From positions 248,001 through 312,000 of the forward strand of contig CAXXLS010000009.1 of the NCBI GenBank assembly GCA_963677135.2: a stretch of 64,000 nt of DNA. The letters are read 5' to 3'. Within the stretch, counting starts at the first letter, position 1, and every line of letters begins with the position of its first letter. Source of the stretch: Seleniibacterium sp963677135. Lineage in GTDB: Bacteria; Desulfobacterota; Desulfuromonadia; Desulfuromonadales; Geopsychrobacteraceae. Below the pieces are notes generated by a model. That model was given only the letters and a program-made list of their open reading frames with translations. It searched no databases and had not been told where the DNA came from. Below are positions 1-9,165 of the stretch, one piece after another. Made by a program: the position numbers and the translations under genes.

Positions 1-141
1 CCCGCCTTCGCGCAGCGCGAAGTGACCGAGGACAAGGCTTACAAAAATGCGGCCCTGGCGCTGGACGGTTTGCCGACGGGAGTCCCTGTGATGGGTGAAG
101 ATAAAAAACGGAAGAAAAAGAGCAAAAAGGCTAAAAAATAA
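1..141 (+). CDS. C-terminal end of an unrecognised protein (cut by window edge)
   Basis: The open frame from base 1 ends at a TAA at 139-141 and encodes the last 46 residues of a protein. The visible part is a short helical stretch followed by a strongly basic tail rich in lysine (KKRKKKSKKAKK). Such tails often contact nucleic acid or acidic surfaces, but that is only a guess. A methyltransferase gene follows 28 bases downstream on the same strand, so the two may share a transcript. I do not recognise the family from this fragment. Confidence 0.5.
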   Translation, partial: PAFAQREVTEDKAYKNAALALDGLPTGVPVMGEDKKRKKKSKKAKK

Positions 142-169
142 CCGCTCTGACCGCATTTGAGGAGGCCGC

Positions 170-1171
170 ATGAATGAGGACAGACAAGGCCCTGGTGAAC
201 TGCTTAAATTGTCCGGTATCTACTGGCAGACCTGCACCCTTCACGCCGGAGTGAAACTGGATGTCTTTTCCGTTTTGGCAGAGCAGTCCCTGACGGCGGA
301 ACAGGTTGCCGAACAGATCGGTGCGGTGCCGCGGGCGACGGCCATGCTCCTCGACGGCCTGTGCGCGATGGCCTTGCTTGAAAAGAACGCCCTTTCCTAT
401 CGGAACAGTCTCCTGGCCAGAGAGTATCTCTGCCGGGATTCTCCAGATTATATCGGTTACATTATCATGCATCACCATCACCTGGTGGAATCCTGGTCCC
501 GGCTTGATCGGGCGGTTGTGTCGGGAAAACCGGTACGGTCCCGCAGTTCTTACGCCGACGAAGACACACGTCGCGAGAGTTTCCTGATGGGGATGTACAA
601 CCTGGCCACGGCGGCCGCACCCGGCCTGGTACCGACCATCAATCTGGAGGGCCGAAAGCGACTTCTCGATCTCGGGGGAGGTCCTGGAACCTGGGCCATC
701 CACTTCTGCAGGCACAACCCTCAATTGACCGCGACGGTTTTCGATCTTCCCTCCACCCGCCCCTTTGCCGAACGGACCATCGCCCGGTTCGGCCTGAGAG
801 ATCGCATCCGTTTTGAAGCCGGTGATTTCAACAGCGCGCCGGTCAGTCACAATTATGATGTGGCCTGGCTGTCCCACGTCCTGCACGGCGAGGGCCCCGA
901 CGCCTGTCGGCAGCTGATCGGAAAAGCGGTTGAAGCTCTGACCCCGGGTGGCCTGCTGATCGTCCATGAATTCATTCTCGACAACCTGCGCACCTCACCT
1001 CTGTTCCCGGCCCTGTTTTCTCTGAACATGCTGCTGGGAACGGCTGAGGGGCAGGCCTATTCGGAAGCCGAGATCGCCGATTTCATGCGCTCCGCAGGCT
1101 TGTCCGAAATCAGGAGAACCGAGTACCGGGGTCCGACGGAATCGGGAGTGATGGTGGCAATAAAAGGGTAG
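170..1171 (+). CDS. SAM-dependent methyltransferase (O-methyltransferase family 2 type)
   Basis: A 333-residue cytosolic protein with the two-part layout of plant/bacterial O-methyltransferases such as hydroxyneurosporene methyltransferase. An N-terminal winged-helix dimerisation domain (about residues 10-90) is followed by a class I Rossmann domain with the SAM-binding motif LDLGGGPGTW near residue 166-175, an acidic residue after the next strand (VFDLP) and a GDF motif. The start is set by a GGAGG at 161-165. The natural substrate cannot be read from the sequence; small phenolics, quinones or secondary metabolites are typical for the family. The preceding gene ends 28 bases upstream. Confidence 0.8.
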   Translation: MNEDRQGPGELLKLSGIYWQTCTLHAGVKLDVFSVLAEQSLTAEQVAEQIGAVPRATAMLLDGLCAMALLEKNALSYRNSLLAREYLCRDSPDYIGYIIMHHHHLVESWSRLDRAVVSGKPVRSRSSYADEDTRRESFLMGMYNLATAAAPGLVPTINLEGRKRLLDLGGGPGTWAIHFCRHNPQLTATVFDLPSTRPFAERTIARFGLRDRIRFEAGDFNSAPVSHNYDVAWLSHVLHGEGPDACRQLIGKAVEALTPGGLLIVHEFILDNLRTSPLFPALFSLNMLLGTAEGQAYSEAEIADFMRSAGLSEIRRTEYRGPTESGVMVAIKG

Positions 1172-1275
1172 AAAATCGGGTGAATGTGTTCGGCTCCCGG
1201 CGATGATGATTTCTCTGCCGACCACCGTCTTTATTGCTACACTGTAAGGGACATCGTTCTTCCCGGAGCTGCTCT

Positions 1276-1977
1276 ATGCCTTATTTTATGGCACGGCTTT
1301 TTCTCTTCCTCGTGTGGGTCTGGCCGACTACCGTCGCGGCAGGCCCGCAACGCTGCCAGGCATCGTCAGACATTCTTGTCGTTACCGAGGTCGCTGCCGA
1401 AATCGAGCTGATCTGTGACACCGCGGAAAAAACCTTCCGGTTCCTGAAACGTTTCAAGCTCGATGCGAAACGTCCGATAACCGTTATGATGGTGGACCAG
1501 CTGGTGCCAGGTTCCGGCGGTTCGGTTTACGGAAGCTATGATCCCTACCAGGATACCGTCCTGCTGATGCATTATGCCGCCATCAGCCGGCAGCCCCAGG
1601 TTTACACGGTTTTTTCCGAAAGCTTCGATCAGGCCGACTATGCCGGCCTGATCGCCCATGAACTGACCCATGCCGTAGTCCAGCATCACCTGCAGATCGA
1701 ACCCTCTGCCCTGGCCCACGACTATGTGGTGGCCCAGGAGTACCTGGCCTATGCAGCCCAGGTGGCGGTGTTGCCGGAAAAACGCAGGCGCGCGCTGGTC
1801 ACCACCTTGGACCTTGAACCATGGCTGTCGGGTAACGTCATCAGCGCCTATTACATGGCGTTTGCGCCGCATAAATTTGGCGTCAAATCCTACCTGCACC
1901 TGATGACCATGGACGCTCCGCGGGGGTTTATTTTTCGCCTGCTGAAGACCCCCGGCCTCGAAATATACGTTCCCTGA
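1276..1977 (+). CDS. Secreted zinc metallopeptidase of the MA (HExxH) type
   Basis: About 233 residues. The chosen ATG follows GGAG at 1264-1267 and opens a clear signal peptide (MPYFMARLFLFLVWVWPTTV, then AAG), so the protein should act in the periplasm. Near residue 128 is HELTH, an HExxH zinc site, with a further glutamate (AQEYLAY) about 25 residues on that could be the third ligand, as in gluzincins. It is short compared with most peptidase MA family members and has no obvious second domain. Substrate unknown. An in-frame start at 1234 would add 14 residues without a good ribosome site and bury the signal peptide, so it was rejected. Confidence 0.7.
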   Translation: MPYFMARLFLFLVWVWPTTVAAGPQRCQASSDILVVTEVAAEIELICDTAEKTFRFLKRFKLDAKRPITVMMVDQLVPGSGGSVYGSYDPYQDTVLLMHYAAISRQPQVYTVFSESFDQADYAGLIAHELTHAVVQHHLQIEPSALAHDYVVAQEYLAYAAQVAVLPEKRRRALVTTLDLEPWLSGNVISAYYMAFAPHKFGVKSYLHLMTMDAPRGFIFRLLKTPGLEIYVP

Positions 1978-2095
1978 AGACCTTCAATGGACAGAGCACC
2001 GTCCTGCCAGTGAAGGGGCAGCTGGCGAGCAGGTGCCGGCTAAGTCAGCCAGGAGCGCCTGGCAGGCGGTGTGGGTCCTGGTTTTCGGCAAACCG

Positions 2096-3379
2096 TCAGA
2101 AATGCGCAGCAGGAGAAGCCGGGACCAGTTGATGCCAGTTTTCCAGGCGCTGGGAATTGGGAGCGATACGGCCGTTGAAATAATGGCAGGCCCGGTAGTA
2201 GAGGAGGTCTTCGAGCCACAGTTTGAAAAAGGTCGGGTCCTTGCGCAGCCTCTTGAACAGCAGCACGGGCGACTGGCGCAGATCCAGCACTGGTGAAAAC
2301 AGCTCGGAAGGATCACGGAAGCATTCCCAGTCACATTGCCGGCACTGCCGGTCGGCCTCACAGCCGTTCAGGTCGAGACGCCCGAAATCTCCGAAATTTT
2401 CCTCGCCCCGATAACCGCAGGGATAGGTATGGCCATGCCGGCTGTCGATAAAAAAGAAATCGATGCCGCCGCGGCACGGGCTGGCCCGTTCCGCCTGCCC
2501 GCGATATTGCCGTAGCAGGGCATGGATGCTGCAACGCGGGGTAAATATCCGCAACTTGTCGCGGTGGTCGGGAATCACGTCGGACAGAGCCTGGAACAGG
2601 TCAAGCTTTTCGGTCACGGAAAAATAAACCACCCGGTCGCTGGCCGTGGCCCCGTAGACAACCTCCCGGTCGGCCTGGTTGGCGTCCGTGTGCATCGGGT
2701 AGCAGACGTTGGCAATGGTGAAGCCGAGTTCGTGAACGAAGCGGTAGAAACGCTCGAAGCCTTTATGGAAGTCGGCGTAGCGCAGGGTGTCCTTATCCCT
2801 GGAAGCCCCGGCAAAGCTGCGGTTGATGCCGAGGTTGGCCGACAGGTAAAGACCCCGGTCGGCGAAAATCGGCAGGGCTTTTTCGATGCCCCGAACGACT
2901 CCGGGCAACCCGCGCATCTGCTCATGGGTTGCGATATCCGCGGAATCGAGACTGACCCAGATATTACGGATCGGGGTCGCCGCCAGCTGGTCGGCCATCC
3001 GTTTGATCCGGTCTCTGAAACTCGCCTCTTCGGAGTGACGGAACAGGAAGCCGTTGGTGCCGGTACGGATGTAGCGGATCCCTTGCTGCCGGGCATAGAT
3101 GGCCAGCTGGCAGATCTGGTCCAGGTAGAGAAACGGCTCCCCGCCGGTGAAGGATAGAGCGGAAACCCCCTTGACGGAGGCGGCCCGGATCATTCTTTTC
3201 ACCCGCGCTTTGTCGAGGGTCGAACGCTTGAAGTCACTGGTGACCCGCATTCCGCATTGCGGGCAGCTGGCGTTGCAGGCGTCGGTATACTGAATGACGA
3301 GCTGGCCGGGCAGGCGTCGGTCGACCAGCAGCCGTTTGCCGCTCATCAGGACTGCTTCCAGGTTGTCTGTCAGTCCCAT
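2096..3379 (-). CDS. Radical SAM protein with SPASM-like C-terminal cluster domain
   Basis: A 427-residue enzyme. CNASCPQC (C35, C39, C42) is the CxxxCxxC radical SAM [4Fe-4S] site, followed by the SFTGGEPFL glycine-rich SAM motif. The C-terminal third has seven cysteines around CRGG...YPCGY...CEADRQCRQCDWEC, typical of SPASM/twitch domains that hold auxiliary iron-sulfur clusters. Such enzymes modify peptides or small molecules; the substrate is not evident and no short precursor peptide was seen nearby. Its start codon directly abuts the stop of the upstream PHP-glycosyltransferase gene (3380), so the two are almost certainly co-transcribed and may work in one cell-surface or lipid pathway. 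Confidence 0.85.
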   Translation of the reverse strand: MGLTDNLEAVLMSGKRLLVDRRLPGQLVIQYTDACNASCPQCGMRVTSDFKRSTLDKARVKRMIRAASVKGVSALSFTGGEPFLYLDQICQLAIYARQQGIRYIRTGTNGFLFRHSEEASFRDRIKRMADQLAATPIRNIWVSLDSADIATHEQMRGLPGVVRGIEKALPIFADRGLYLSANLGINRSFAGASRDKDTLRYADFHKGFERFYRFVHELGFTIANVCYPMHTDANQADREVVYGATASDRVVYFSVTEKLDLFQALSDVIPDHRDKLRIFTPRCSIHALLRQYRGQAERASPCRGGIDFFFIDSRHGHTYPCGYRGEENFGDFGRLDLNGCEADRQCRQCDWECFRDPSELFSPVLDLRQSPVLLFKRLRKDPTFFKLWLEDLLYYRACHYFNGRIAPNSQRLENWHQLVPASPAAHF

Positions 3380-5800
3380 TCAGTGCACCATCATATTGGC
3401 CGCCAGCTTGAGGATCCGTTTGAGGGAGCCGTGCTGATGGCGCTGCTGGCGCGGGGTGTCCGTTGCCACCATATCGTGCAGGATGCTGTCCCAGCTGAAG
3501 CGCTCTTCAACCCGCTGGCGTGCGGCGAGTCCGAAGGCGTGACAGCGTCCGCCGCTGCAGGCCAGGTCGGTGAGCAGGTCGCTGATCCTGGTGACCCAGG
3601 GTTCGGTCTGGTCGACCGGGATGGCAAAGCCGGTTTCACCGTCGACGATAATTTCCTTTGGCCCGCCGATGTCGGACACCAGGGCCGGAATCCCGCAGGC
3701 CTGGGCTTCGAGGACGACCATGCCGAAGGTTTCGGTGGTGCTCGGAAAGACGAACAGGTCATACTGGTTGTACAGTTCCGGAAGGTCGCAGTAATCGACC
3801 CGGCCGAGGAATGTGACTTCCGGCATATCGCTGCAGTTCTCCCGAAGTTCATCCAGGTAGGGACCGGTGCCAGCCAGGGTCAGGCTGACGTCGGGATGCA
3901 GGATTCTCACCTGGCGGTAGACGGTCATCAGGAAGTCGAGGTTCTTGTCCCGGGAGATCCGCCCGACATACAGCAGCCGTGACCGCCAGGTCTTAGATTT
4001 GTCGGGCCTGGGGAGAGGTCGGAAATGCTCACTGCGCAGACCGCGTCTGAACAGTTCCATGTGCCGATAACGGTAGCCGCGTTTTTTGAGCAGCTGAATG
4101 TATTCCTCGGTGGGGACCAGCAGGGTGTCGAACTGATTGAAGAACCACTTGCTGTAGGATTCGATCATGCTGCTGATCGCCGGCTCGGCGACGATGGCAG
4201 CCGATTCTTCCGTAAAGTCGGTATGGTAGATCCCCTTGATGGTCGTGCCGAGCATGCGTCCCATGAGCATGCCGAGCAGTCCGACCGGGCCGGGGGTGGA
4301 GATATAGATTTCGTCAGGATTGTAGTCGTACACCAGCTTCAGCATGCGCAGAACCGACGGCACATTGATGGTCAGTTCCTCGTAGTGGGGAAGTTGAAAA
4401 CTGTACAGCGGCGGAATCGCCAGGGTGGTCAGCGGCAGGCGGGCTCCGCTTTGACTGGGACTGAGACTCGACATGATGCGGATGTCATAGCCCTTTTCCT
4501 CGGCCAGGGTGCCGATAGTCTGCAGGGTCATGGACACCCCGTTGAGGTCGGTCAGGGTATCAGTCAGCCAGAGAATCCGCTTGCTGCGCTCGGTGCTCTG
4601 CTTGCCGAGGGTGTCTTCCAGCTGGTTGATGAGGTCGCGGTCGCCGAACATGTGCCGGAACGCGGAAAAGAACGGTACCGAGAGGAACACCCCGGGAATA
4701 CTCGAAGACAGGCCGTGAATAATGCTGATGATATCCATCTCGTCAATATTGGTATTGAGGGACTCGAGGAGCGAGCGGAAGTACTGATCGGAGATATTCG
4801 AGATGCATCCGTAGAGCAGGTTCAGGCGGGTATCGATATCATCATGATCAAGAGCCCGGCTGGTTTCAATCAGCTGCACGATATTCTGGTAGATGACGTT
4901 GTTTTTATTCGATTTCATCCGACTCAGGCGGAGTCTGTCCTTGATGCTCAGCCGCTGGTCGCTGAACAGGTAGCGGGTCATGTCGCTCAAGGTCGAGTGG
5001 GAAAAGGCGGTACTCTTGTGCTGGGAGAAATCGAAGGCGATCTTGTAGATGGCGAAGGTCAGGCCCTGGAAATCGTTCTGGCGCCCCTGGGGTTCCATCC
5101 GGTTCTGTTTGAGCTGCTCAAGGAACTGTTCCGGTGTTTCTGCCTCGGTCCGGGTGTAGGTTTTGGCGATAAAGAAACCGGCGTGATCATCGGAACCGCC
5201 GGTCAGCCCTTTGCGCCAGGGTTCAGGTCCCCAGGGTTCGATCCCGTGTTTCTGCTGCAGCCGTTCCAGGTCCGATGGCGTCAGCTCGAGCAGGACCCGG
5301 CTCAGGATATCGTTGTTGAGGACGCTGCGGCTGCCGTTGCGCCCTTCGAAGTTGTTGAACAGCAGGATCAGCTTCTCCAGGTGGTCGAGGGTCAGCTTGC
5401 CGTTGACGGAATAGGTGGCATGGGCGACGACACAGGCCAGGTCCTCCTTCATCAGGTAATCGCGCAGCTTGTAGATATTCAACCGCTTTTTCTGGATCTT
5501 GGCGAACTGCTCGCGGTCGAGACCGTAGATGAGGATATGGACCTTGCAGTTGTCCTCAGGAAAGTAGGCCGTCGACTCGACCCCCGTGAAACAGCGCTTG
5601 GGATGTTTCTTGACCAGTTCGACAGAGGCCTTGATCCGATTGTGGTCGGTGACCGTAACAAAGTCCATACCGCGCTTTCGGGCCATTTTGTAAATGGCGT
5701 CGGGATCGGTATAGGATTCAGACGCTCCGAGGCGCTGCAGAAACCATTCGGAAGGATGATTGGAATACTTGGAATGTACGTGCAGATCGGCGTATGCCAT
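3380..5800 (-). CDS. PHP-domain hydrolase fused to a GT4 glycosyltransferase
   Basis: 806 residues from the ATG at 5800, which has a GGAGAAAG ribosome site 8 bases away; upstream in-frame starts at 5833 and 5941 lack one. Residues 1-270 form a PHP domain: DLHVHSKYS, VTDHNR, then GGSDDHAG, the metal-binding histidine and aspartate motifs of polymerase/histidinol-phosphatase-like phosphoesterases. A helical linker (about 290-410) follows. The C-terminal half (about 415-780) is a GT4/group 1 transferase with a GxSMT-like N-terminal loop, YVGRISRDKNLDFL and the EAQACGIPALVSDIGGPKEI nucleotide-sugar segment. The fusion occurs in Geobacter-type bacteria; the product is not known. The gene abuts the radical SAM gene downstream. 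Confidence 0.85.
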   Translation of the reverse strand: MAYADLHVHSKYSNHPSEWFLQRLGASESYTDPDAIYKMARKRGMDFVTVTDHNRIKASVELVKKHPKRCFTGVESTAYFPEDNCKVHILIYGLDREQFAKIQKKRLNIYKLRDYLMKEDLACVVAHATYSVNGKLTLDHLEKLILLFNNFEGRNGSRSVLNNDILSRVLLELTPSDLERLQQKHGIEPWGPEPWRKGLTGGSDDHAGFFIAKTYTRTEAETPEQFLEQLKQNRMEPQGRQNDFQGLTFAIYKIAFDFSQHKSTAFSHSTLSDMTRYLFSDQRLSIKDRLRLSRMKSNKNNVIYQNIVQLIETSRALDHDDIDTRLNLLYGCISNISDQYFRSLLESLNTNIDEMDIISIIHGLSSSIPGVFLSVPFFSAFRHMFGDRDLINQLEDTLGKQSTERSKRILWLTDTLTDLNGVSMTLQTIGTLAEEKGYDIRIMSSLSPSQSGARLPLTTLAIPPLYSFQLPHYEELTINVPSVLRMLKLVYDYNPDEIYISTPGPVGLLGMLMGRMLGTTIKGIYHTDFTEESAAIVAEPAISSMIESYSKWFFNQFDTLLVPTEEYIQLLKKRGYRYRHMELFRRGLRSEHFRPLPRPDKSKTWRSRLLYVGRISRDKNLDFLMTVYRQVRILHPDVSLTLAGTGPYLDELRENCSDMPEVTFLGRVDYCDLPELYNQYDLFVFPSTTETFGMVVLEAQACGIPALVSDIGGPKEIIVDGETGFAIPVDQTEPWVTRISDLLTDLACSGGRCHAFGLAARQRVEERFSWDSILHDMVATDTPRQQRHQHGSLKRILKLAANMMVH

Positions 5801-5934
5801 GTCTCTTTCTCCGTCTTTTTCGTTTTTGTCCATTGTTGACGGGAAGATTAGGGGGGGATGAGGTGGGTGTGAGGAAATGATGTGTAATAAGTGGAGGCTA
5901 CTTTTCGCAGCGACAGGAACCGTGAAATTTCCCG

Positions 5935-7765
5935 CCTCCAAGCCGCGCAGTGGCTTTGCGGTTCTGCCCGTTTATGCGCCAGCATCCGGGCGGGTTGTCA
6001 CCGGTTGAAGGCAGCCGGTGGGAAACAGCGGAACCATCCATCGTCAGTGTGTTTGACCTTAAAGAGTTTCTTTTCCTCCCTTTTCTTTGCGACCAAAGAA
6101 AAGGGAGTCGGCTGGCGGGCCGAGACCCGCCGACCTTGATGTTGCTTTAAGGTTTGAATTGAGACAATCAAAAGCAGGACCGCGGGGTCGCGCCCCCGCC
6201 CGGCGTCTTACTGTTTGTCCCAGGCGGGCGACAAATAGTCAGCACAAAGCGCCCTTTTTACATGTCCGGATGACGATCAGCAATTCCCAGTAGGGAGCAT
6301 TCAGGCTGGCAACGACCCGGCCCACGCTGAGCAGGCTCAGCTCATGGCCAGAACCGCAAAAATACCAAAGGTGTTTTGACAGTTGAAAAGACCCTCACCT
6401 CCAAGCCGCAAAGCGGCTTTACGGTTCTGCCCGTTGATGCGTCAGCATCCGGGCGGGTTGTCATGTGCTGGCGACAGCAATAAATCGCAGACGGACTCAG
6501 TTGTCGTCAGTGTGTTTGACCTTGATAAGATCTTTTTGGTTCGTTTTTCCATCGTTGGGAAAAATGAACCCGGCTGCCGGGCCGGGACCCGGCGACCTTG
6601 ATCTTGCTTTAAGGTTTAAACAGATACAATCAAAGGCTAGACCGCGAGGTCCCGCCCCCGCCCGGCGTCTTACTATTTGTCCCAGGCGGGCGACAAATAG
6701 TCAGCACAAAGCGCCCTTTTTACATGTCCGGATGACGATCAGCAATTCCCAGTAGGGAGCATTCAGGCTGGCAACGACCCGGCCCACGCTGAGCAGGCTC
6801 AGCTCATGGCCAGAACCGCAAAAATACCAAAGGTGTTTTGACAGTTGAAAAGACCCTCACCTCCAAGCCGCAAAGCGGCTTTGCGGTTCTGCCCGTTTAT
6901 GCGTCAGCATCCGGGCGGGTTGTCATGTGCTGGCGACAGCAATAAATCGCAGACGGACTCAGTTGTCGTCAGTGTGTTTGACCTTGATAAGATCTTTTTG
7001 GTTCGTTTTTCCATCGTTGGGAAAAATGAACCCGGCTGCCGGGCCGGGACCGGCGGTTTTGATCTTGCTTTAAGGTTTAAACAGATACAATCAAAGGCTA
7101 GACCGCGGGGTCGCGCCCCCGCCCGGCGCCTTACTATTTGTCCCAGGCGGGCGACAAATAGTAAGCACAAAGCGCCCTTTTTACATGTCCGGATGACGAT
7201 CAGCAATTCCCTGTTGGAGACATTCAAGCCAACAACGACCCGGCCCACGCTGAGCAGGCTCAGCTAAAGGCCAGAAACGCAAAAATGCCGTTGGCATTTT
7301 GATAAATGATCTGTGATCTTCAAGCCGCAAAGCGGCTTTGCGGTTCTGCCCGTTGATGCGTCAGCATCCGGGCGGGTTGTCATGTGCTGGCGACAGCAAT
7401 AAATCGCAGACGGACTCAGTTGTCGTCAGTGTGTTTGACCTTGATAAGATCTTTTTGGTTCGTTTTTCCATCGTTGGGAAAAATGAACCCGGCTGCCGGG
7501 CCGGGACCCGGCGACCTTGATCTTGCTTTAAGGTTTAAACAGATACAATCAAAGGCTAGACCGCGAGGTCCCGCCCCCGCCCGGCGTCTTACTGTTTGTC
7601 CCAGGCGGGCGACAAATAGTCAGCACAAAGCGCCCTTTTTACATGTCCGGATGACGATCAGCAATTCCCAGTAGGAGACATTCAGGCTGGCAACGACCCG
7701 GCCCACGCTGAGCAGGCTCAGCTAAAGGGCAGAACCGCAAAAATGCCGTTGGCATTTTGACCGAT
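5935..7765. repeat. Four tandem copies of a ~460-bp non-coding repeat
   Basis: Near-identical units begin with CAAGCCGC at 5939, 6402, 6864 and 7321, giving periods of 463, 462 and 457 bases. Copies 2-4 are almost identical; copy 1 is more diverged in its first half. Each unit starts with the small hairpin AAGCCGCAAAGCGGCTT, has GC-rich inverted repeats in the middle (for example around GGCTGCCGGGCCGGGACC), and ends in a hairpin that reads AAAATACC-loop-GGTGTTTT in copies 1-2 and AAAATGCC-loop-GGCATTTT in copies 3-4. Short frames of 60-140 residues run through each copy, but they lack ribosome sites and drift with the repeat, so I consider the region non-coding. Confidence 0.85.
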
Positions 7766-7923
7766 AACAAATGGCATACTCCAAGCTGGGAACTGCCGGT
7801 TTTCACTGTGCCTTTAACCATCACACAGCACCCCAACAATCCTGCCCATCGTCAAATGATCTCCCTGACATGTGCGTCATGCAAGAAAATATCACAAAAG
7901 AAGTGTAGTTTTTAAAATTATTC

Positions 7924-7952
7924 TTGACTAAAACAATAAGAAAAAGTATTTT
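7924..7952 (+). promoter_or_regulatory. Predicted sigma-70 promoter of cysK
   Basis: TTGACT (7924-7929), a 17-base spacer and TATTTT (7947-7952) lie in a strongly AT-rich patch of about 90 bases between the tandem repeats and cysK, which contrasts with the GC-rich surroundings. The start codon is 75 bases downstream. Confidence 0.5.
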
Positions 7953-8026
7953 TTGAAATACGACAAAAACAATCATAATTCACGTTGGTTAATTCAGGAC
8001 ACACCAAGAACATGTCAGGAGATATT

Positions 8027-8986
8027 ATGAGCCAGATTTTTCAGGATAATTCGCTGTCCATCGGTCAAACCCCGCTGGTGCGTCTGAACCGTATCGTTCC
8101 CGAGGGGGGCGCCACGGTGCTCGCCAAGGTTGAAGGGCGCAACCCGGCTTACAGTGTCAAGTGCCGCATCGGCGCCAACATGATCTGGGATGCCGAAAAA
8201 AAAGGCCTGCTCGGGCCCGGCAAGGAGCTCATCGAGCCGACCAGCGGCAATACCGGCATCGCCCTGGCTTTTGCTGCGGCGGCCCGGGGAATTCCCATCA
8301 CCCTGACCATGCCGGAAACCATGAGTCATGAGCGGCGCAAGGTTCTCAAGGTGTTCGGCGCCAAGCTCGAATTGACCCCCGGCAACAAGGGGATGGGGGG
8401 GGCTATCGCCCGTGCCGAAGAGATCGCCAAGTCGGATCCGGATCGTTATGTGCTGCTCCATCAGTTCAATAACCCGGCCAACCCGGAGATTCATCAGAAG
8501 ACCACCGGCCCGGAAATCTGGGAGGCAACCGGGGGGAAGGTTGATCTACTGGTGGCCGGAGTCGGTACCGGGGGGACGATTACCGGGATCTCCCGCTATT
8601 TCGAACAGGACCGCGGTCAGCAACTCCATTCGGTTGCGGTAGAGCCCGCCGAAAGTCCGGTCATAACCCAGCATCTGAAAGGGGAATCCCTTACTCCCGG
8701 GCCGCACAAGATTCAGGGGATCGGGGCCGGCTTCATTCCGGCGACCCTTGACGTGAGTATCGTCGACCAGGTGGAGCAGGTCTCCAGCGAAGAGGCGATC
8801 GCCATGGCGCGTCGGCTGGCGCTGGAAGAAGGAATCCTGGCGGGAATCAGTTGCGGTGCGGCTGCCGCTGCGGCGGTACGGCTTGCCTCCAGGGACGACC
8901 TCAAGGGGAAAACCATCGTGGTGATTCTGCCTGATTCAGGGGAACGTTATCTGTCTTCCCCCTTGTTCGCGGATATTGAAGCCTGA
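8027..8986 (+). CDS. cysK: Cysteine synthase A
   Basis: O-acetylserine sulfhydrylase, 319 residues, the PLP enzyme that makes cysteine from O-acetylserine and sulfide. The PLP lysine lies in NPAYSVKCRIGANMI, the substrate loop is TSGNTG, and GTGGTITG binds the cofactor phosphate; all match CysK rather than CysM or cystathionine synthase. The ATG at 8027 is chosen because AGGAG sits at 8017-8021 and the protein then begins like other CysK proteins; a start at 7985 would add 14 residues without support. The next gene, about 180 bases on, is a PLP trans-sulfuration enzyme, so this is a sulfur amino-acid cluster. Confidence 0.95.
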   Translation: MSQIFQDNSLSIGQTPLVRLNRIVPEGGATVLAKVEGRNPAYSVKCRIGANMIWDAEKKGLLGPGKELIEPTSGNTGIALAFAAAARGIPITLTMPETMSHERRKVLKVFGAKLELTPGNKGMGGAIARAEEIAKSDPDRYVLLHQFNNPANPEIHQKTTGPEIWEATGGKVDLLVAGVGTGGTITGISRYFEQDRGQQLHSVAVEPAESPVITQHLKGESLTPGPHKIQGIGAGFIPATLDVSIVDQVEQVSSEEAIAMARRLALEEGILAGISCGAAAAAAVRLASRDDLKGKTIVVILPDSGERYLSSPLFADIEA

Positions 8987-9165
8987 TAGATACAAGACGT
9001 AACGCAGAACCGCCGGGAGATAGGCAAGGGGATCAGGTTGGTCAGCGTCGCTGTGATTTCTGCCCCTTGGCGACTCAGGGGGGGGGACTTTGTGCCTACC
9101 TGACTTCGTGGCGGACTCAACGGATTAAAAGTTTAAGACCTATCGTCAACTCAATGGAGAGACGC

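Noticed and set aside
2033..3157. Plus-strand frames opposite the radical SAM gene
   Set aside because: Shadows of the minus-strand gene, which has full cysteine motifs.
5220..5250. GGTTCGATCCC resembling a tRNA T-arm
   Set aside because: No acceptor, D-arm or anticodon stem around it; it lies within a coding region.
4025..5839. 604-residue frame on the plus strand
   Set aside because: It mirrors the PHP-glycosyltransferase gene. The minus-strand protein has clear motifs and this one has none.
6383..7674. Frames of 60-140 residues repeated in each 460-bp unit
   Set aside because: No ribosome sites, the frame shifts between copies, and sequence identity is at DNA level rather than protein level.
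5935..7765. CRISPR-like array
   Set aside because: Units are 460 bases with no spacers between repeats, and no cas genes are present.
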